Positions 21,198 to 31,072 of a stretch of 32,554 nucleotides of DNA are shown here, in pieces. Under the pieces are notes generated by a model that was not told the origin of the DNA, ran no database searches, and was given only the letters and a program-made list of their open reading frames with translations. Numbering within the stretch: the stretch's first letter is position 1; each line of letters opens with the position of its first letter. The position numbers and the translations under genes were made by a program. The stretch is from Pseudomonadota bacterium (GTDB lineage Bacteria > Pseudomonadota > Gammaproteobacteria > UBA9214), in contig JARFQV010000062.1 of NCBI GenBank assembly GCA_029287615.1, positions 1 through 32,554 on the forward strand, read 5' to 3'.

Positions 21198-24035
21198 ATG
21201 AATATACCGCTATCAGCTGACATCACCATCACCAGTGACCGGCAGTTACGCAGTCGCGTTCGTCTGTTCGGTAATCTTCTGGGCAATGTGCTTCACGATC
21301 AGGCCGGCGAAAATGTCTTTACCGCGGTTGAAACATTGCGCAAGGGCTATATCCGCTTGCGTAAATCGGAAAACCCGCATCTGCGGGAGCGTCTGACCCG
21401 CCTGATAGCCAGCCTCGAACCTGAGACACTGAGCCATGTGGTACGCGCATTCAGCCTTTATTTCAGTCTCGTCAACATAGCGGAAGAGAGCTTTCAGCAT
21501 CATCAGCGACGCCGCATGGCCCGCAAGGGTGATCCCCTGTGGACCGGTTCCTTCGACCACACACTGCGTGAACTGCTTGCCGGTGGCATCAATTCCGGAC
21601 AATTGCAGGCACTGCTGGACAATATGCTCTACCTGCCTGTGTTCACGGCCCACCCCACCGAGTCACGTCGACGCACCATCATGAACCTGACTCGCCAGGT
21701 ATTCGTCACCAGCCGCAGGCTTGACGACACCCGCCTGGGCAAGGCGGAACGCCAGGTAATCCACGAGGAACTGGAAAGTCTGATACAAATCCTGTGGAAG
21801 ACGGACGAGGTCCGGGCATTCAAGCCAAGCGTAGAGGACGAGATACGCTATGGTCTGTATTATTTCCATGACAGCCTGTTCGAGGCGGTCCCGCAGACCT
21901 ATCGATATCTGGAAAAAGCCATACAAAACACCTACAGTCAGGAAGGTATGCCGGGCGAAGCCATCTCGGTACCCAGCTTTCTGCGTTTCGGCTCCTGGAT
22001 TGGCGGCGACCGGGATGGAAACCCCCATGTCAAACCGCAGACAACGGTGCTGGCCTTGCGCCTGCATATGCGTGAAGCACTGATTGCCTACCTTCGACAG
22101 GTGGAAAACCTGTCCAACCTGCTCACGCATTCAGACCGGTTGTGTACGGTATCAACCAGGCTGACTGACGGCCTGCGGGAAGACGAAACCAACTATCCGG
22201 AAACCTGCCAGTCCTATTCCAGCCGATACAGGCACGAGCCCTACCGCCGCAAACTGTGCATCATGCGCCATCGCCTGAAACTGAACCTGCGTGCGGTCAT
22301 TACCCGCATAGAATCGGAAAACACCGATCAGACAGACTCGGCGCAGACAGGCTACCGGTCCGAACAGGAATTTCTGCGTGACTTGTACCAGATACGCGAC
22401 TCACTTGTGGAAAACGGTGACGCCAACCTGGCCGATGGGTCACTGAAAGACTGTATCAGGCTGGTGGAAACCTTCGGTTTTTTCCTGATGCATCTGGACA
22501 TCAGGCAGGAATCCGGCCGTCACACACAGGCCGTCACCGAACTGTGCGCACAGTTGCCCGGCACACCGGATTATTCGGGACTCAACGAAAAAGAGAAACT
22601 GCAATACCTGTCCGGCATGCTCGAGGCAGACGAAAATTTCACCATTGGCCGTGACACTCTTTCACCACAGACACGCGAGACACTCGAGGTCTTCACGTGC
22701 CTGGCGGACATGCGTGAGGAAATCAGTCATCAGGCAATCGGCAACTATATTATTTCCATGACACATTCTGCCAGTCATGTACTCGAAGTGATGCTTCTGG
22801 CAAAACTATGCGGCCTGGCCGGCAGGAATATAAAGGGCTGGTACTGCCATATCCAGATTACTCCCCTTTTCGAAACCATCGAGGATCTCGAACATATAGA
22901 AGTGGTGCTCTCGCAGTTGCTCGATGTACCCGCTTACAAGGCCCTGCTCGCGCAATCAGGGAAACTGCAGGAGGTCATGCTCGGCTATTCGGATTCCTGC
23001 AAGGACGGGGGTATTCTGGCATCAACCTGGAGCCTGTATGAGGCACAGAAAAAGATAATCACGATCACTCGGGAAAGAGGCATAGACTGCCGGCTCTTCC
23101 ATGGCCGCGGGGGAACCATCGGCAGGGGGGGCGGACCGACACATGAAGCGATCCTCTCCCAGCCTCCCGTGACTGTCCATGGACAAATCAAGTTCACCGA
23201 GCAGGGAGAAGTGCTGTCCTATAAATACGGCAACTCGGAAACGGCTGTTTACGAGCTGGCCATGGGCATCACCGGACTGATGAAGGCCAGTATCAGCCTG
23301 GTCAAACCGAAGACCACCGTGAGACGCGATTTCCTGGGTATCATGGATGAACTTACCCGGCTTGGCGAAGAGGCCTATCGCGAACTGATCGATCACACCG
23401 AAGGATTGCTGGATTACTTCTATGAGGTTACTCCGGTCAGTGAAATCGGAATGCTGAACATCGGCTCCCGGCCCAGCCACCGCGCAAAGCAGGACCAGTC
23501 AAAGAGTTCGATTCGGGCGATTCCGTGGGTATTCGGCTGGGCACAGTCACGCCACACCCTGCCCGCCTGGTACGGACTTGGCAGCGCCCTGGAGACCTGG
23601 CGTGATGAAGATCCTGGCAGACTCGCACAACTGCAGTCCATGTACGAATCCTGGCCGTTTTTCCGTTCACTGCTCAGCAATATCCAGATGGCCCTGTTCA
23701 AGGGTGAAATGGATATTGCGCAGGAATACATGGCACTCGCCAATGACCAGGACAAGGCCACGCACATCTACACCAGGATACGGGAGGAATACCAGCGCAC
23801 TGTACTGCAGGTACTGAGTATCTCCGGACATCGAAACCTGCTGGGTGAAAACCCGTTACTCGGGCTTTCCCTGGAGCGCAGGAACCCCTATCTGGATCCG
23901 CTGAATCATATCCAGATCACACTGCTGTCGCGCTACCGAAATACAAATCTCGATGATGAGGCACGCGAACAGTGGCTACGCCCCCTGCTGCAGTCCATCA
24001 ACGCGATCGCCAATGGCATGCGAAATACCGGTTAA
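21198..24035 (+). CDS. ppc: Phosphoenolpyruvate carboxylase
   Basis: 945 aa; VFTAHPTESRRRTIM, GSWIGGDRDGNPHV, FHGRGGTIGRGGGPTHEAI, LGYSDSCKDGGILAS, C-terminal AIANGMRNTG. Confidence 0.98.
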   Translation: MNIPLSADITITSDRQLRSRVRLFGNLLGNVLHDQAGENVFTAVETLRKGYIRLRKSENPHLRERLTRLIASLEPETLSHVVRAFSLYFSLVNIAEESFQHHQRRRMARKGDPLWTGSFDHTLRELLAGGINSGQLQALLDNMLYLPVFTAHPTESRRRTIMNLTRQVFVTSRRLDDTRLGKAERQVIHEELESLIQILWKTDEVRAFKPSVEDEIRYGLYYFHDSLFEAVPQTYRYLEKAIQNTYSQEGMPGEAISVPSFLRFGSWIGGDRDGNPHVKPQTTVLALRLHMREALIAYLRQVENLSNLLTHSDRLCTVSTRLTDGLREDETNYPETCQSYSSRYRHEPYRRKLCIMRHRLKLNLRAVITRIESENTDQTDSAQTGYRSEQEFLRDLYQIRDSLVENGDANLADGSLKDCIRLVETFGFFLMHLDIRQESGRHTQAVTELCAQLPGTPDYSGLNEKEKLQYLSGMLEADENFTIGRDTLSPQTRETLEVFTCLADMREEISHQAIGNYIISMTHSASHVLEVMLLAKLCGLAGRNIKGWYCHIQITPLFETIEDLEHIEVVLSQLLDVPAYKALLAQSGKLQEVMLGYSDSCKDGGILASTWSLYEAQKKIITITRERGIDCRLFHGRGGTIGRGGGPTHEAILSQPPVTVHGQIKFTEQGEVLSYKYGNSETAVYELAMGITGLMKASISLVKPKTTVRRDFLGIMDELTRLGEEAYRELIDHTEGLLDYFYEVTPVSEIGMLNIGSRPSHRAKQDQSKSSIRAIPWVFGWAQSRHTLPAWYGLGSALETWRDEDPGRLAQLQSMYESWPFFRSLLSNIQMALFKGEMDIAQEYMALANDQDKATHIYTRIREEYQRTVLQVLSISGHRNLLGENPLLGLSLERRNPYLDPLNHIQITLLSRYRNTNLDDEAREQWLRPLLQSINAIANGMRNTG

Positions 24036-24240
24036 TACGCGCTACGCACCGGGTGAAACGATCCTGATTGATTGTTTTCCTCGCAGAGCGTTCTCGAAAT
24101 ACAAGGATCAGCACTGCCCCGGCAACAATGGAGAAAGGCAGTCAATGACGTACGGATTCCAGGCGGTGCGAGAATTGATCTGATTCTCGTGACGCAGGTC
24201 ACTGCCCGGTCTTTCAGTGGTAGCAGCGAACTTGGGATAA

Positions 24241-26238
24241 TCATTCCGTGACGGCATCTCCCGTGGCGATCTCCCCATCCTCCACCCTCCCGAGCAGGCG
24301 AGGCCAATTGATCAGGATATAGGGCATCGCGGAAGGATTATCACGCAGTTGTCCGCCTGCCCAGGCTGCTGCGCGCCAGGCCTTTTCACGCAAGGAATCA
24401 TCCTTGCTGAACTCCGCAAGAGACAGGAGTGTCTCGATGCTCATACCATTGGCAGAGACGGTGGCCCCATCCACTGCACTTTTGGTCCTTACCCACAAGC
24501 CGGTATCCCGGGATGACCCGAAAAACCCCCCGTTCTTCCCGTCCCAGAATTCAGCGATCTGACGTGCCATGATCCTGCGCGCCAGCAACAACCATTTTTC
24601 TTCACCCGATGCTGCATACAGCGCCAGAAATGCCTGCGCCATGGCGGCATAGTCCACCGCGAACCCTGGAACTCCCCGCGCCCCACGATACCAGTCGCGA
24701 AACAATATTCCCCCCTCTTCCTCGTACAATGAGGTCAAAACAAAGTTCGCCGCATCCACAGCGCGCTGCTGATATCCCGGCTCATCAAGCAAGATAGCGG
24801 CTTCCGCCAGGGCGGTAATCATGAATCCGTTCCAGGCAGCGACCATCTTGTCATCAACAGGTACTGGAGGACGCTGTGACCGCGCTGTCAGCAGTCTGCG
24901 GTCAGCCTCTTCGTTCAGCCGGTTCGCCTCCTCGCCCTCGTATCCGAATTCACCCATCAACTCCCTGGCTGACTTAGCCCGGTAGAGTGTATTCTTGCCA
25001 GCAAGCTCGCCCGTTGGCTCGCCGGTGGCATTCCCTTTCCGGGTCACACCATAACGACTGGAAGCCCACTCCCTCAATTCGCCATCGCCCAGAGCGGAAG
25101 TCCACTGGTCCCATGTCCAGGTATAGTAGGCACCCTCCTCCATATGCCGGGAGTCATCTTCCTCGACGGGACTGTCTGCATTCAATGCCGAATAGAATCC
25201 ACCCTTATCGTCCCGCAGCTGGTTCAGGACGAAGTCGAGCGTGCTACGCGCCACATCGGCATAGCGTTTTTTTCCCGTAACGGCAAAAGCCCCGAGGTAG
25301 GCCCTTGCAATCAGCGCCTGGTCATAGAGCATCTTTTCAAAATGAGGTATATGCCACTCAAAGTCAGTGGAGTAACGGTGAAAGCCGCCCCCGAGTTGAT
25401 CATGTATACCACCGGCATCCATCCTGTCGAGGGTATGCAATGCCATTTCCACGCTTTCAGGCTGATCATCCTGTAACAGAAACAAAAGCCGTGCCGGTTG
25501 CGGGAACTTTGGTGCATGCCCGAAGCCACCATGAAACTCATCAAATACCCCGGCTATCTCGCTCCGGGCGGTTTTCACCTGGGTATCCGTTATCACCTGC
25601 AATGGCACCACACGGACTGCCATCTGGCGCAGTTCGATCACAGCACGGTGACTGGTTTTCGTTATTTTCCCGGCATCGGTCTTCCAGAGATCCGCGATTC
25701 TGGTCAACAGCTCCCGCATGCCGGTTCGACCATACCGGGTCTCCGGCGGGAAATAGGTACCTGCAAAAAACGGACTGCCATCCGGTATGGCCCACACGGA
25801 CATCGGCCACCCCCCCTGACCCCGTGTGGCCAGTATATAGTCCATGTAGGCATCATCGATATCAGGACGTTTCTCTCGATCGACCTTTATGGAAACAAAA
25901 TGTCGATTCAGGAGTGCCGCTATTTCAGGATCACGAAAGGACTCCCTTTCCATGACGTGACACCAGTGACAGGTGAAGTAACCAATGGAAATAAACAGGG
26001 GCTTGTTTTCAGCCCGCGCCTTCGCAAAGGCCTCGTCACCCCAGGGGAACCATTCCACGGGGTTATCCGCGTGCATCTTCAGGTAAGGACTGGATGCCGT
26101 TTCAAGCCGCCAGCCTCCTGTTTTCGGTATATCGCTATCGTTCAGATCAGCGGGACCGGACGAAAGAGCGATCCACGGGATCATCCCGGCAAGGCTGAGT
26201 ATCACCAGGAAGCCGGTTTTCAGACTACGGTACGGCAT
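24241..26238 (-). CDS. DUF255 / YyaL-SPATA20 family thioredoxin-fold protein with apparent N-terminal signal sequence
   Basis: 665 aa; [81 protein letters not shown]; (alpha/alpha)-barrel-like C-terminal region. N-term [30 protein letters not shown] is signal-like. Confidence 0.92.
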   Translation of the reverse strand: MPYRSLKTGFLVILSLAGMIPWIALSSGPADLNDSDIPKTGGWRLETASSPYLKMHADNPVEWFPWGDEAFAKARAENKPLFISIGYFTCHWCHVMERESFRDPEIAALLNRHFVSIKVDREKRPDIDDAYMDYILATRGQGGWPMSVWAIPDGSPFFAGTYFPPETRYGRTGMRELLTRIADLWKTDAGKITKTSHRAVIELRQMAVRVVPLQVITDTQVKTARSEIAGVFDEFHGGFGHAPKFPQPARLLFLLQDDQPESVEMALHTLDRMDAGGIHDQLGGGFHRYSTDFEWHIPHFEKMLYDQALIARAYLGAFAVTGKKRYADVARSTLDFVLNQLRDDKGGFYSALNADSPVEEDDSRHMEEGAYYTWTWDQWTSALGDGELREWASSRYGVTRKGNATGEPTGELAGKNTLYRAKSARELMGEFGYEGEEANRLNEEADRRLLTARSQRPPVPVDDKMVAAWNGFMITALAEAAILLDEPGYQQRAVDAANFVLTSLYEEEGGILFRDWYRGARGVPGFAVDYAAMAQAFLALYAASGEEKWLLLARRIMARQIAEFWDGKNGGFFGSSRDTGLWVRTKSAVDGATVSANGMSIETLLSLAEFSKDDSLREKAWRAAAWAGGQLRDNPSAMPYILINWPRLLGRVEDGEIATGDAVTE

Positions 26239-26327
26239 TGAGCAATTGCATCCTGCCTGCAGCCGGATGAGCGGCGCGGATACCGGGCTTCGCCGGGATG
26301 ATGAATGAATCCATTACCGCCAGACTG

Positions 26328-26633
26328 TCACATGGACAAAAGCCGGTAATGCTTGGATATAGGTGAAAGCACCTCCCATGTACAGGACATCCCGCCCGGA
26401 AAGGTAACCAGGTCTCCGCGCGTGATCGTAACAGGCCGGCCATCATGAGGCGTTACGATTGCCTCGCCATCAATGATGTAGCATGTCTCAGCCACTTGAT
26501 AGGTCCAGTCGAAAGTGGACTTTTCGCTGCTCCAGACCGGCCAGTCATCTACACCCAGCACCTCGAGCTTCGCCGGCGGCACACCATGCTCGATACTGAT
26601 CTCATCAACACCCGTCACAATATCATCAGCCAT
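26328..26633 (-). CDS. Small cupin-domain protein (DUF861-like)
   Basis: 101 aa; WSSEKSTFDWTYQVAETCYIIDGEAIVTPHDGRPVTITRGDLVTFPGGMSCTWEVLSPISKHYRL. Confidence 0.85.
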   Translation of the reverse strand: MADDIVTGVDEISIEHGVPPAKLEVLGVDDWPVWSSEKSTFDWTYQVAETCYIIDGEAIVTPHDGRPVTITRGDLVTFPGGMSCTWEVLSPISKHYRLLSM

Positions 26634-26973
26634 CTGACTACTCCCTCTCCTGCATTCCGTTGCCGGTGAAAACAGTGCCTCGCTCTCACCCGTTTCCTAA
26701 CCAGCAACAACGTTTGTAATTGCGCCGCACGGCTTTGCTCGCCGGGGAATCCCTGACTGTAATGCAAGCTCCCGCCCGGACCTGTATGTGGATAAATGAT
26801 GTCAGATCCGCAATTCGACAATTTGTTTCAATAATATTAGTATTGGAATCGTGTAATAATCTTGTAAAAGATGCCGATAACATACAGCAAATAGCAGTCT
26901 GCCGGAACATCAGACAGCAATCCCGGCCCAAAAACCTAATAACAACAAACACATACAAGCAAGGAACCCGCAA

Positions 26974-27723
26974 ATGCCACGGGATCTGACGTTGCCAGAT
27001 AATAATATGTCGAGTGAAGCTTCCAATCTCAAACCCGTTCCGGATACCCCGAAAAGCGACGATTCACATCGGCGCTCAAGGAGAAGAAGCAGGGGCAATT
27101 ATCGCAGCGAGAAAAAGATCAGACTGCTGAAAATCGTACTGGGCAGCTGCCTGATTGCCTATTTCCTGACTGTTGCATTCACCTGGATGTCCATGGCGAG
27201 AACCGGCAACGAGATGGAAGAGCAGACGATGCAGCTCCGTAAACAGGGAAAAACGATTGCAGAAACAAAAGCTGAATTACAAGAGGTAACCACTGAACGG
27301 GATGCCCTGGTCGCGGACAGGATCCCGGGTCTGATCCCGCTGGATTATGATGCCGCTATCGCGATTGATGACCAGTACATACGAAATATCATCTTTACAC
27401 TGGTCAGTAATGGAAGGGAGAGGCATTATGAATATCGAATGGTCATGCACAATAATACGCTGTCCATCATCAAGCCCAAGGTGGAAATCCTGCTTTTCGA
27501 TGACGTCGGGATCCAGGTTGGCAGAGCGGTAGTCGAGAAATCCAATGCCACGACCGAGGTTGATCGTGCGGACCTCGACCCCGGGGAGGTACGCTCGTAT
27601 TCCTCCAGTATCGATCTTTTCAGGATTGAAGAACCGAGGTATTTCCTGCTGTCCATCAAGGAAGCACCGATACCGGCCAGCGAGGCATTACGGGAACACC
27701 TCGAAAATGTGGTAGAACACTAA
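26974..27723 (+). CDS. Uncharacterised membrane-anchored protein: basic N-terminus, one TM helix, coiled coil, beta-rich C-terminal domain
   Basis: 249 aa; RRSRRRSRGNYRSEKK, then TM LLKIVLGSCLIAYFLTVAFTW, then coiled coil and MHNNTLSIIKPKVEILLFDDVGIQVGRAVVEKSNATTEVDRADLDPGEVRSYSSSIDLF. AAGGA lies 8 nt before ATG 26974. Confidence 0.85.
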   Translation: MPRDLTLPDNNMSSEASNLKPVPDTPKSDDSHRRSRRRSRGNYRSEKKIRLLKIVLGSCLIAYFLTVAFTWMSMARTGNEMEEQTMQLRKQGKTIAETKAELQEVTTERDALVADRIPGLIPLDYDAAIAIDDQYIRNIIFTLVSNGRERHYEYRMVMHNNTLSIIKPKVEILLFDDVGIQVGRAVVEKSNATTEVDRADLDPGEVRSYSSSIDLFRIEEPRYFLLSIKEAPIPASEALREHLENVVEH

Positions 27724-27747
27724 CCCGGGCAGGACAGGCAGAACCTC

Positions 27748-28131
27748 TCAGGAGGCAACCTGAACCGGAATCGCATTGCGCGAGTGCGTGATACCATTCC
27801 TCTCGTCGAGATAGACCAGCGTGGGATTGAATGCCGCCGCTTCCTGCTGGTTCAGCACCGCGTATGAACAAATGATTACCCGGTTGCCCGGGCTTGCCTT
27901 GTGAGCGGCCGCGCCATTGATCGAGATGATACCGGAGTGATCCTCCGCCCGGATTGCATAGGTTACGAACCGTTCACCATTATCCAGGTTGTAGATGTGG
28001 ATCTGCTCATACTCACGAATACCGGCAGCCTCCAGCAAGACACCATCGATGGCGCAGGAACCCTCATACTCGAGTTCGGCATGCGTAACCCGCGCATGGT
28101 GCAGCTTTGCCTTCAGGAGTGTGATTTGCAT
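27748..28131 (-). CDS. panD: Aspartate 1-decarboxylase
   Basis: [29 protein letters not shown] with Gly-Ser self-cleavage site; ORF extends to 28149 but MQITLLKAK (28131) is the canonical start. Confidence 0.97.
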   Translation of the reverse strand: MQITLLKAKLHHARVTHAELEYEGSCAIDGVLLEAAGIREYEQIHIYNLDNGERFVTYAIRAEDHSGIISINGAAAHKASPGNRVIICSYAVLNQQEAAAFNPTLVYLDERNGITHSRNAIPVQVAS

Positions 28132-28233
28132 AAACGCGATTCCGTACAATTATCCGTACACAGTCGATAATTATCCTGCATTTTCGGCTATTCCGCAAAC
28201 CCGACATCGCCATACAAAGCAGGCTCAGTCCAT

Positions 28234-29085
28234 CTAACTCGCTGATATCCTGACATTATCAATCAGACGGGCCGTCCCCATCCAGGCAGCCGCGAGAATC
28301 ACCAGATCCGGTTCACCCGGTTCCGGCTGCGCCAGCGTGGTGGCACAACGAATGCTGACATAGTCGGGCCTGAAACCTGCCTGCGACAGCGATTCCATTG
28401 CCTTGCTTTCAAGAGCAGGGTATCCAGATTCACCGGCCTGGATCTTTCCTGCGACATCACAGAGTATCCGGTATAGCTCGGGTGCCTTACTGCGCTCCCG
28501 GGGCGTCAGATAGCCGTTTCTGGAACTCATTGCCAGACCGTCGGGTTCACGCACGGTTGGCACACCCGCTACCTCGATCGGCCAGCTCAGGTCTTTTACC
28601 ATCTGTCGTATCACCAGCAGTTGCTGGTAATCCTTTTCCCCGAATACTGCGGTATCCGGCTGAACCATGTTAAACAGCTTGGCAACCACGGTAGCCACGC
28701 CGGTAAAAAATCCGGGGCGATGAGCCCCGCAAAGAATATTATCGAGCGCAGGGACATCAACCCGGGTCGTTGAATCGATTGCATCCGGGTACATGCCTTG
28801 TACATCGGGTATGAACAGGAGATCGGTCTCAAGCTTCTCTAGCGCCGCACGATCGGCATCCAGGGTGCGCGGATAGGTGACGAAATCCTCGCCGGGCCCG
28901 AATTGCAGCGGATTTACGAAGATACTTGCCACTACACGATCCCCCAGGGATCCCGCCTGCTCTACCAGGGCCAGGTGACCGGCGTGCAGGTTCCCCATCG
29001 TCGGAACGAATGCTATCGAGCATCCATCCCCCCGCCATTCTCTCACCACAGTCCGCAGATCGGATATTCCATCCAGTACGATCAT
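28234..29085 (-). CDS. panC: Pantothenate synthetase
   Basis: 283 aa; IAFVPTMGNLHAGHLALVEQA, SIFVNPLQFGPGEDF, FGEKDYQQL, MSSRNGYL. Confidence 0.98.
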   Translation of the reverse strand: MIVLDGISDLRTVVREWRGDGCSIAFVPTMGNLHAGHLALVEQAGSLGDRVVASIFVNPLQFGPGEDFVTYPRTLDADRAALEKLETDLLFIPDVQGMYPDAIDSTTRVDVPALDNILCGAHRPGFFTGVATVVAKLFNMVQPDTAVFGEKDYQQLLVIRQMVKDLSWPIEVAGVPTVREPDGLAMSSRNGYLTPRERSKAPELYRILCDVAGKIQAGESGYPALESKAMESLSQAGFRPDYVSIRCATTLAQPEPGEPDLVILAAAWMGTARLIDNVRISAS

Positions 29086-29090
29086 ATCGT

Positions 29091-29903
29091 TCAGAAGCTG
29101 TGTTCGGGTCCGGGGAAAGTTCCGGACTTTACTGCCCGTTGATAGGCCTCCATGCCGGCCTGTATACCGCCCCTGCCGGCAAGGAAATCCTGTGAGAATT
29201 TCGGACGCCTTCCGCGCGTGACACCTAGCAGGTCATGCAGTACCAGTACCTGCCCGTCGCAGTCGGGACCGGCGCCAATCCCGATCACCGGGATGGATAC
29301 GCTATCAGTAATTCGTCCGGCCAGTTCTGCAGGCACACATTCCAGCACCAGCATGCCAGCGCCGGCCTCTTCGAGTATGCGGGCATCCTCGAATATTCTA
29401 TCCGCTGATCGTTGATCCCGACCCTGCACACGATAACCACCGAGTCCATGTACTGATTGCGGTAGCAGACCAAGATGTGCGCAGACGGGAATGCCGTGAT
29501 CCGCAAGATGATGAACCACCTCCCTGATAACACGACCACCCTCGAGTTTCACCATCTGCGCTCCACCCTCCCCCATCAGACGGGCGGCGTTACCGATCCC
29601 CTGCGCCGGGGTCGTGTAACTCATGAAGGGCATATCGACAACTCTCAAACACCGGCTGCTACCGCGGGCAACGCACGCTGAGTGATAAATCATGTCACCG
29701 AGCAACACCGGAAGGGTTGAATCATGCCCCTGCATGACCATCCCGAGAGAATCGCCCACCAGGAGAACATCGATTCCGGCGGCTTCCGCAACTCCTGCAA
29801 AAGTGGCGTCATAACAGGTCAGACAGGCGATCTTCTCACCTTCCTGCATCATGCGTTGAAGTGTGGACAGGGTTATCGCTGTTTGTCGTGTTGCTGCTGA
29901 CAT
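29091..29903 (-). CDS. panB: 3-methyl-2-oxobutanoate hydroxymethyltransferase
   Basis: 270 aa; IACLTCYDATFAGVAEAAGIDVLLVGDSLGMVMQGHDSTLPV; GIGAGPDCDGQVLVLHDLLG. Confidence 0.98.
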   Translation of the reverse strand: MSAATRQTAITLSTLQRMMQEGEKIACLTCYDATFAGVAEAAGIDVLLVGDSLGMVMQGHDSTLPVLLGDMIYHSACVARGSSRCLRVVDMPFMSYTTPAQGIGNAARLMGEGGAQMVKLEGGRVIREVVHHLADHGIPVCAHLGLLPQSVHGLGGYRVQGRDQRSADRIFEDARILEEAGAGMLVLECVPAELAGRITDSVSIPVIGIGAGPDCDGQVLVLHDLLGVTRGRRPKFSQDFLAGRGGIQAGMEAYQRAVKSGTFPGPEHSF

Positions 29904-29925
29904 GAGCGCAGATCAGGGATCGGAA

Positions 29926-30576
29926 TTACAGGGTAAACGGAACCGGGTTGAAATAATGCCTTCCCTTGCGAATGATACAGACCTGCTCCACAAGCGCCTG
30001 ATAATCCTCCTCTCTGTCGACAAGATTGATCTTCTCCGCATTGACGATCAACAGCGGCGCTTCATCATAGAAATGGAACATCCGTGCATAGGCATCTGAA
30101 AGGCGCCGCAGATATTCCGCATCTATTCTTCTCTCGCAGCTGATTCCCCGCTTTGCAATCCGTTTCAGCAACACATCAACAGGAGCCTGTAGATAGATCA
30201 CCAGATCGGGCACCGGAGCATCCACAGTCAGGTGCTCATAGGCTTGCTCGTACAACTGCAGTTCATCATCATCCAGTGTAAGCCTCGCAAACAACCGGTC
30301 CTTTTCCATCAGAAAGTCCGCGACCCGTACAGGTTGAAAAATATCACCCTGACGAAGTTCCTGCATCTGGCGTGCCCTCTGGAACAGGAAAAAGAGCTGC
30401 GCAGGCAATGCACCCGACCGGGGGTCCTGATAGAAACGCTCGAGGAAAGGATTGACTTCGGCTCCCTCCAGCAGCAGCTCGGTTTCAAATGTTTCGGCCA
30501 GGCGCCTGGCGAGACTGGTTTTCCCGACGCCGATGGGTCCTTCAACGACAATGTAATCCGGATTTTTAGCAGTCAT
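29926..30576 (-). CDS. Deoxynucleoside kinase (dNK family)
   Basis: YIVVEGPIGVGKTSLARRLAE P-loop; RARQMQELRQG...VADFLMEKDRLFARLTL; IYLQAPVDVLLKRIAKRG. ORF extends to 30618; MTAKNPDYIVVEG at 30576 is the likely start, overlapping the folK stop. Confidence 0.93.
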   Translation of the reverse strand: MTAKNPDYIVVEGPIGVGKTSLARRLAETFETELLLEGAEVNPFLERFYQDPRSGALPAQLFFLFQRARQMQELRQGDIFQPVRVADFLMEKDRLFARLTLDDDELQLYEQAYEHLTVDAPVPDLVIYLQAPVDVLLKRIAKRGISCERRIDAEYLRRLSDAYARMFHFYDEAPLLIVNAEKINLVDREEDYQALVEQVCIIRKGRHYFNPVPFTL

Positions 30577-31072
30577 CGGATGGCAACTTTTGAAGATCAC
30601 GGGATGTACAGGATTCAAGCAACCGATCTATGGGACCCATGCCCGGTATTTCCAGGTCATGGGCGATTTCGGCCAACGGATACAGGACGAACGATCTGTC
30701 GCGAATACCGGGATGCGGCACCATAAGGTGCCTGCTGTCGATCTGCATATCTCCGAATACGAGCAGATCCAGGTCCAGGGTGCGGGCGGTCCACCGCTTC
30801 CCCGTGCGTTTGCGTCCGTGCCTGCGCTCTATGGACTGCAATTCGGCCAGCAGGGAATCACTGTCCAGCCCGGTATCCAGCGCCGCGACCGCATTAATGT
30901 AGTCCGGCTGGTCGGATGGCCCCATGGGCGGGCTCCGGTACAGACTGGAAAAAGAGGCCAGTTCCGTGAGCCTGACGGACGAAAGTTCAACGATAGCCCG
31001 CCTGACCTGCCTGACAGGATCATCCAGATTACTTCCGAGGCCTATATAGGCGCGCAGACCCCCTGCCTTCAA
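30566..31072 (-). CDS. folK: 2-amino-4-hydroxy-6-hydroxymethyldihydropteridine pyrophosphokinase
   Basis: 168 aa; AYIGLGSNLDDP, YRSPPMGPSDQPDYINAVAAL, WTARTLDLDLLVFGD, VPHPGIRDRSFVLYPL. Confidence 0.97.
   Translation of the reverse strand: MKAGGLRAYIGLGSNLDDPVRQVRRAIVELSSVRLTELASFSSLYRSPPMGPSDQPDYINAVAALDTGLDSDSLLAELQSIERRHGRKRTGKRWTARTLDLDLLVFGDMQIDSRHLMVPHPGIRDRSFVLYPLAEIAHDLEIPGMGPIDRLLESCTSRDLQKLPSDDC

Noticed and set aside
25305-26241. + strand ORFs of 216 and 247 aa opposite the DUF255 gene
   Set aside because: Antisense shadows of a clearly conserved protein-coding frame.
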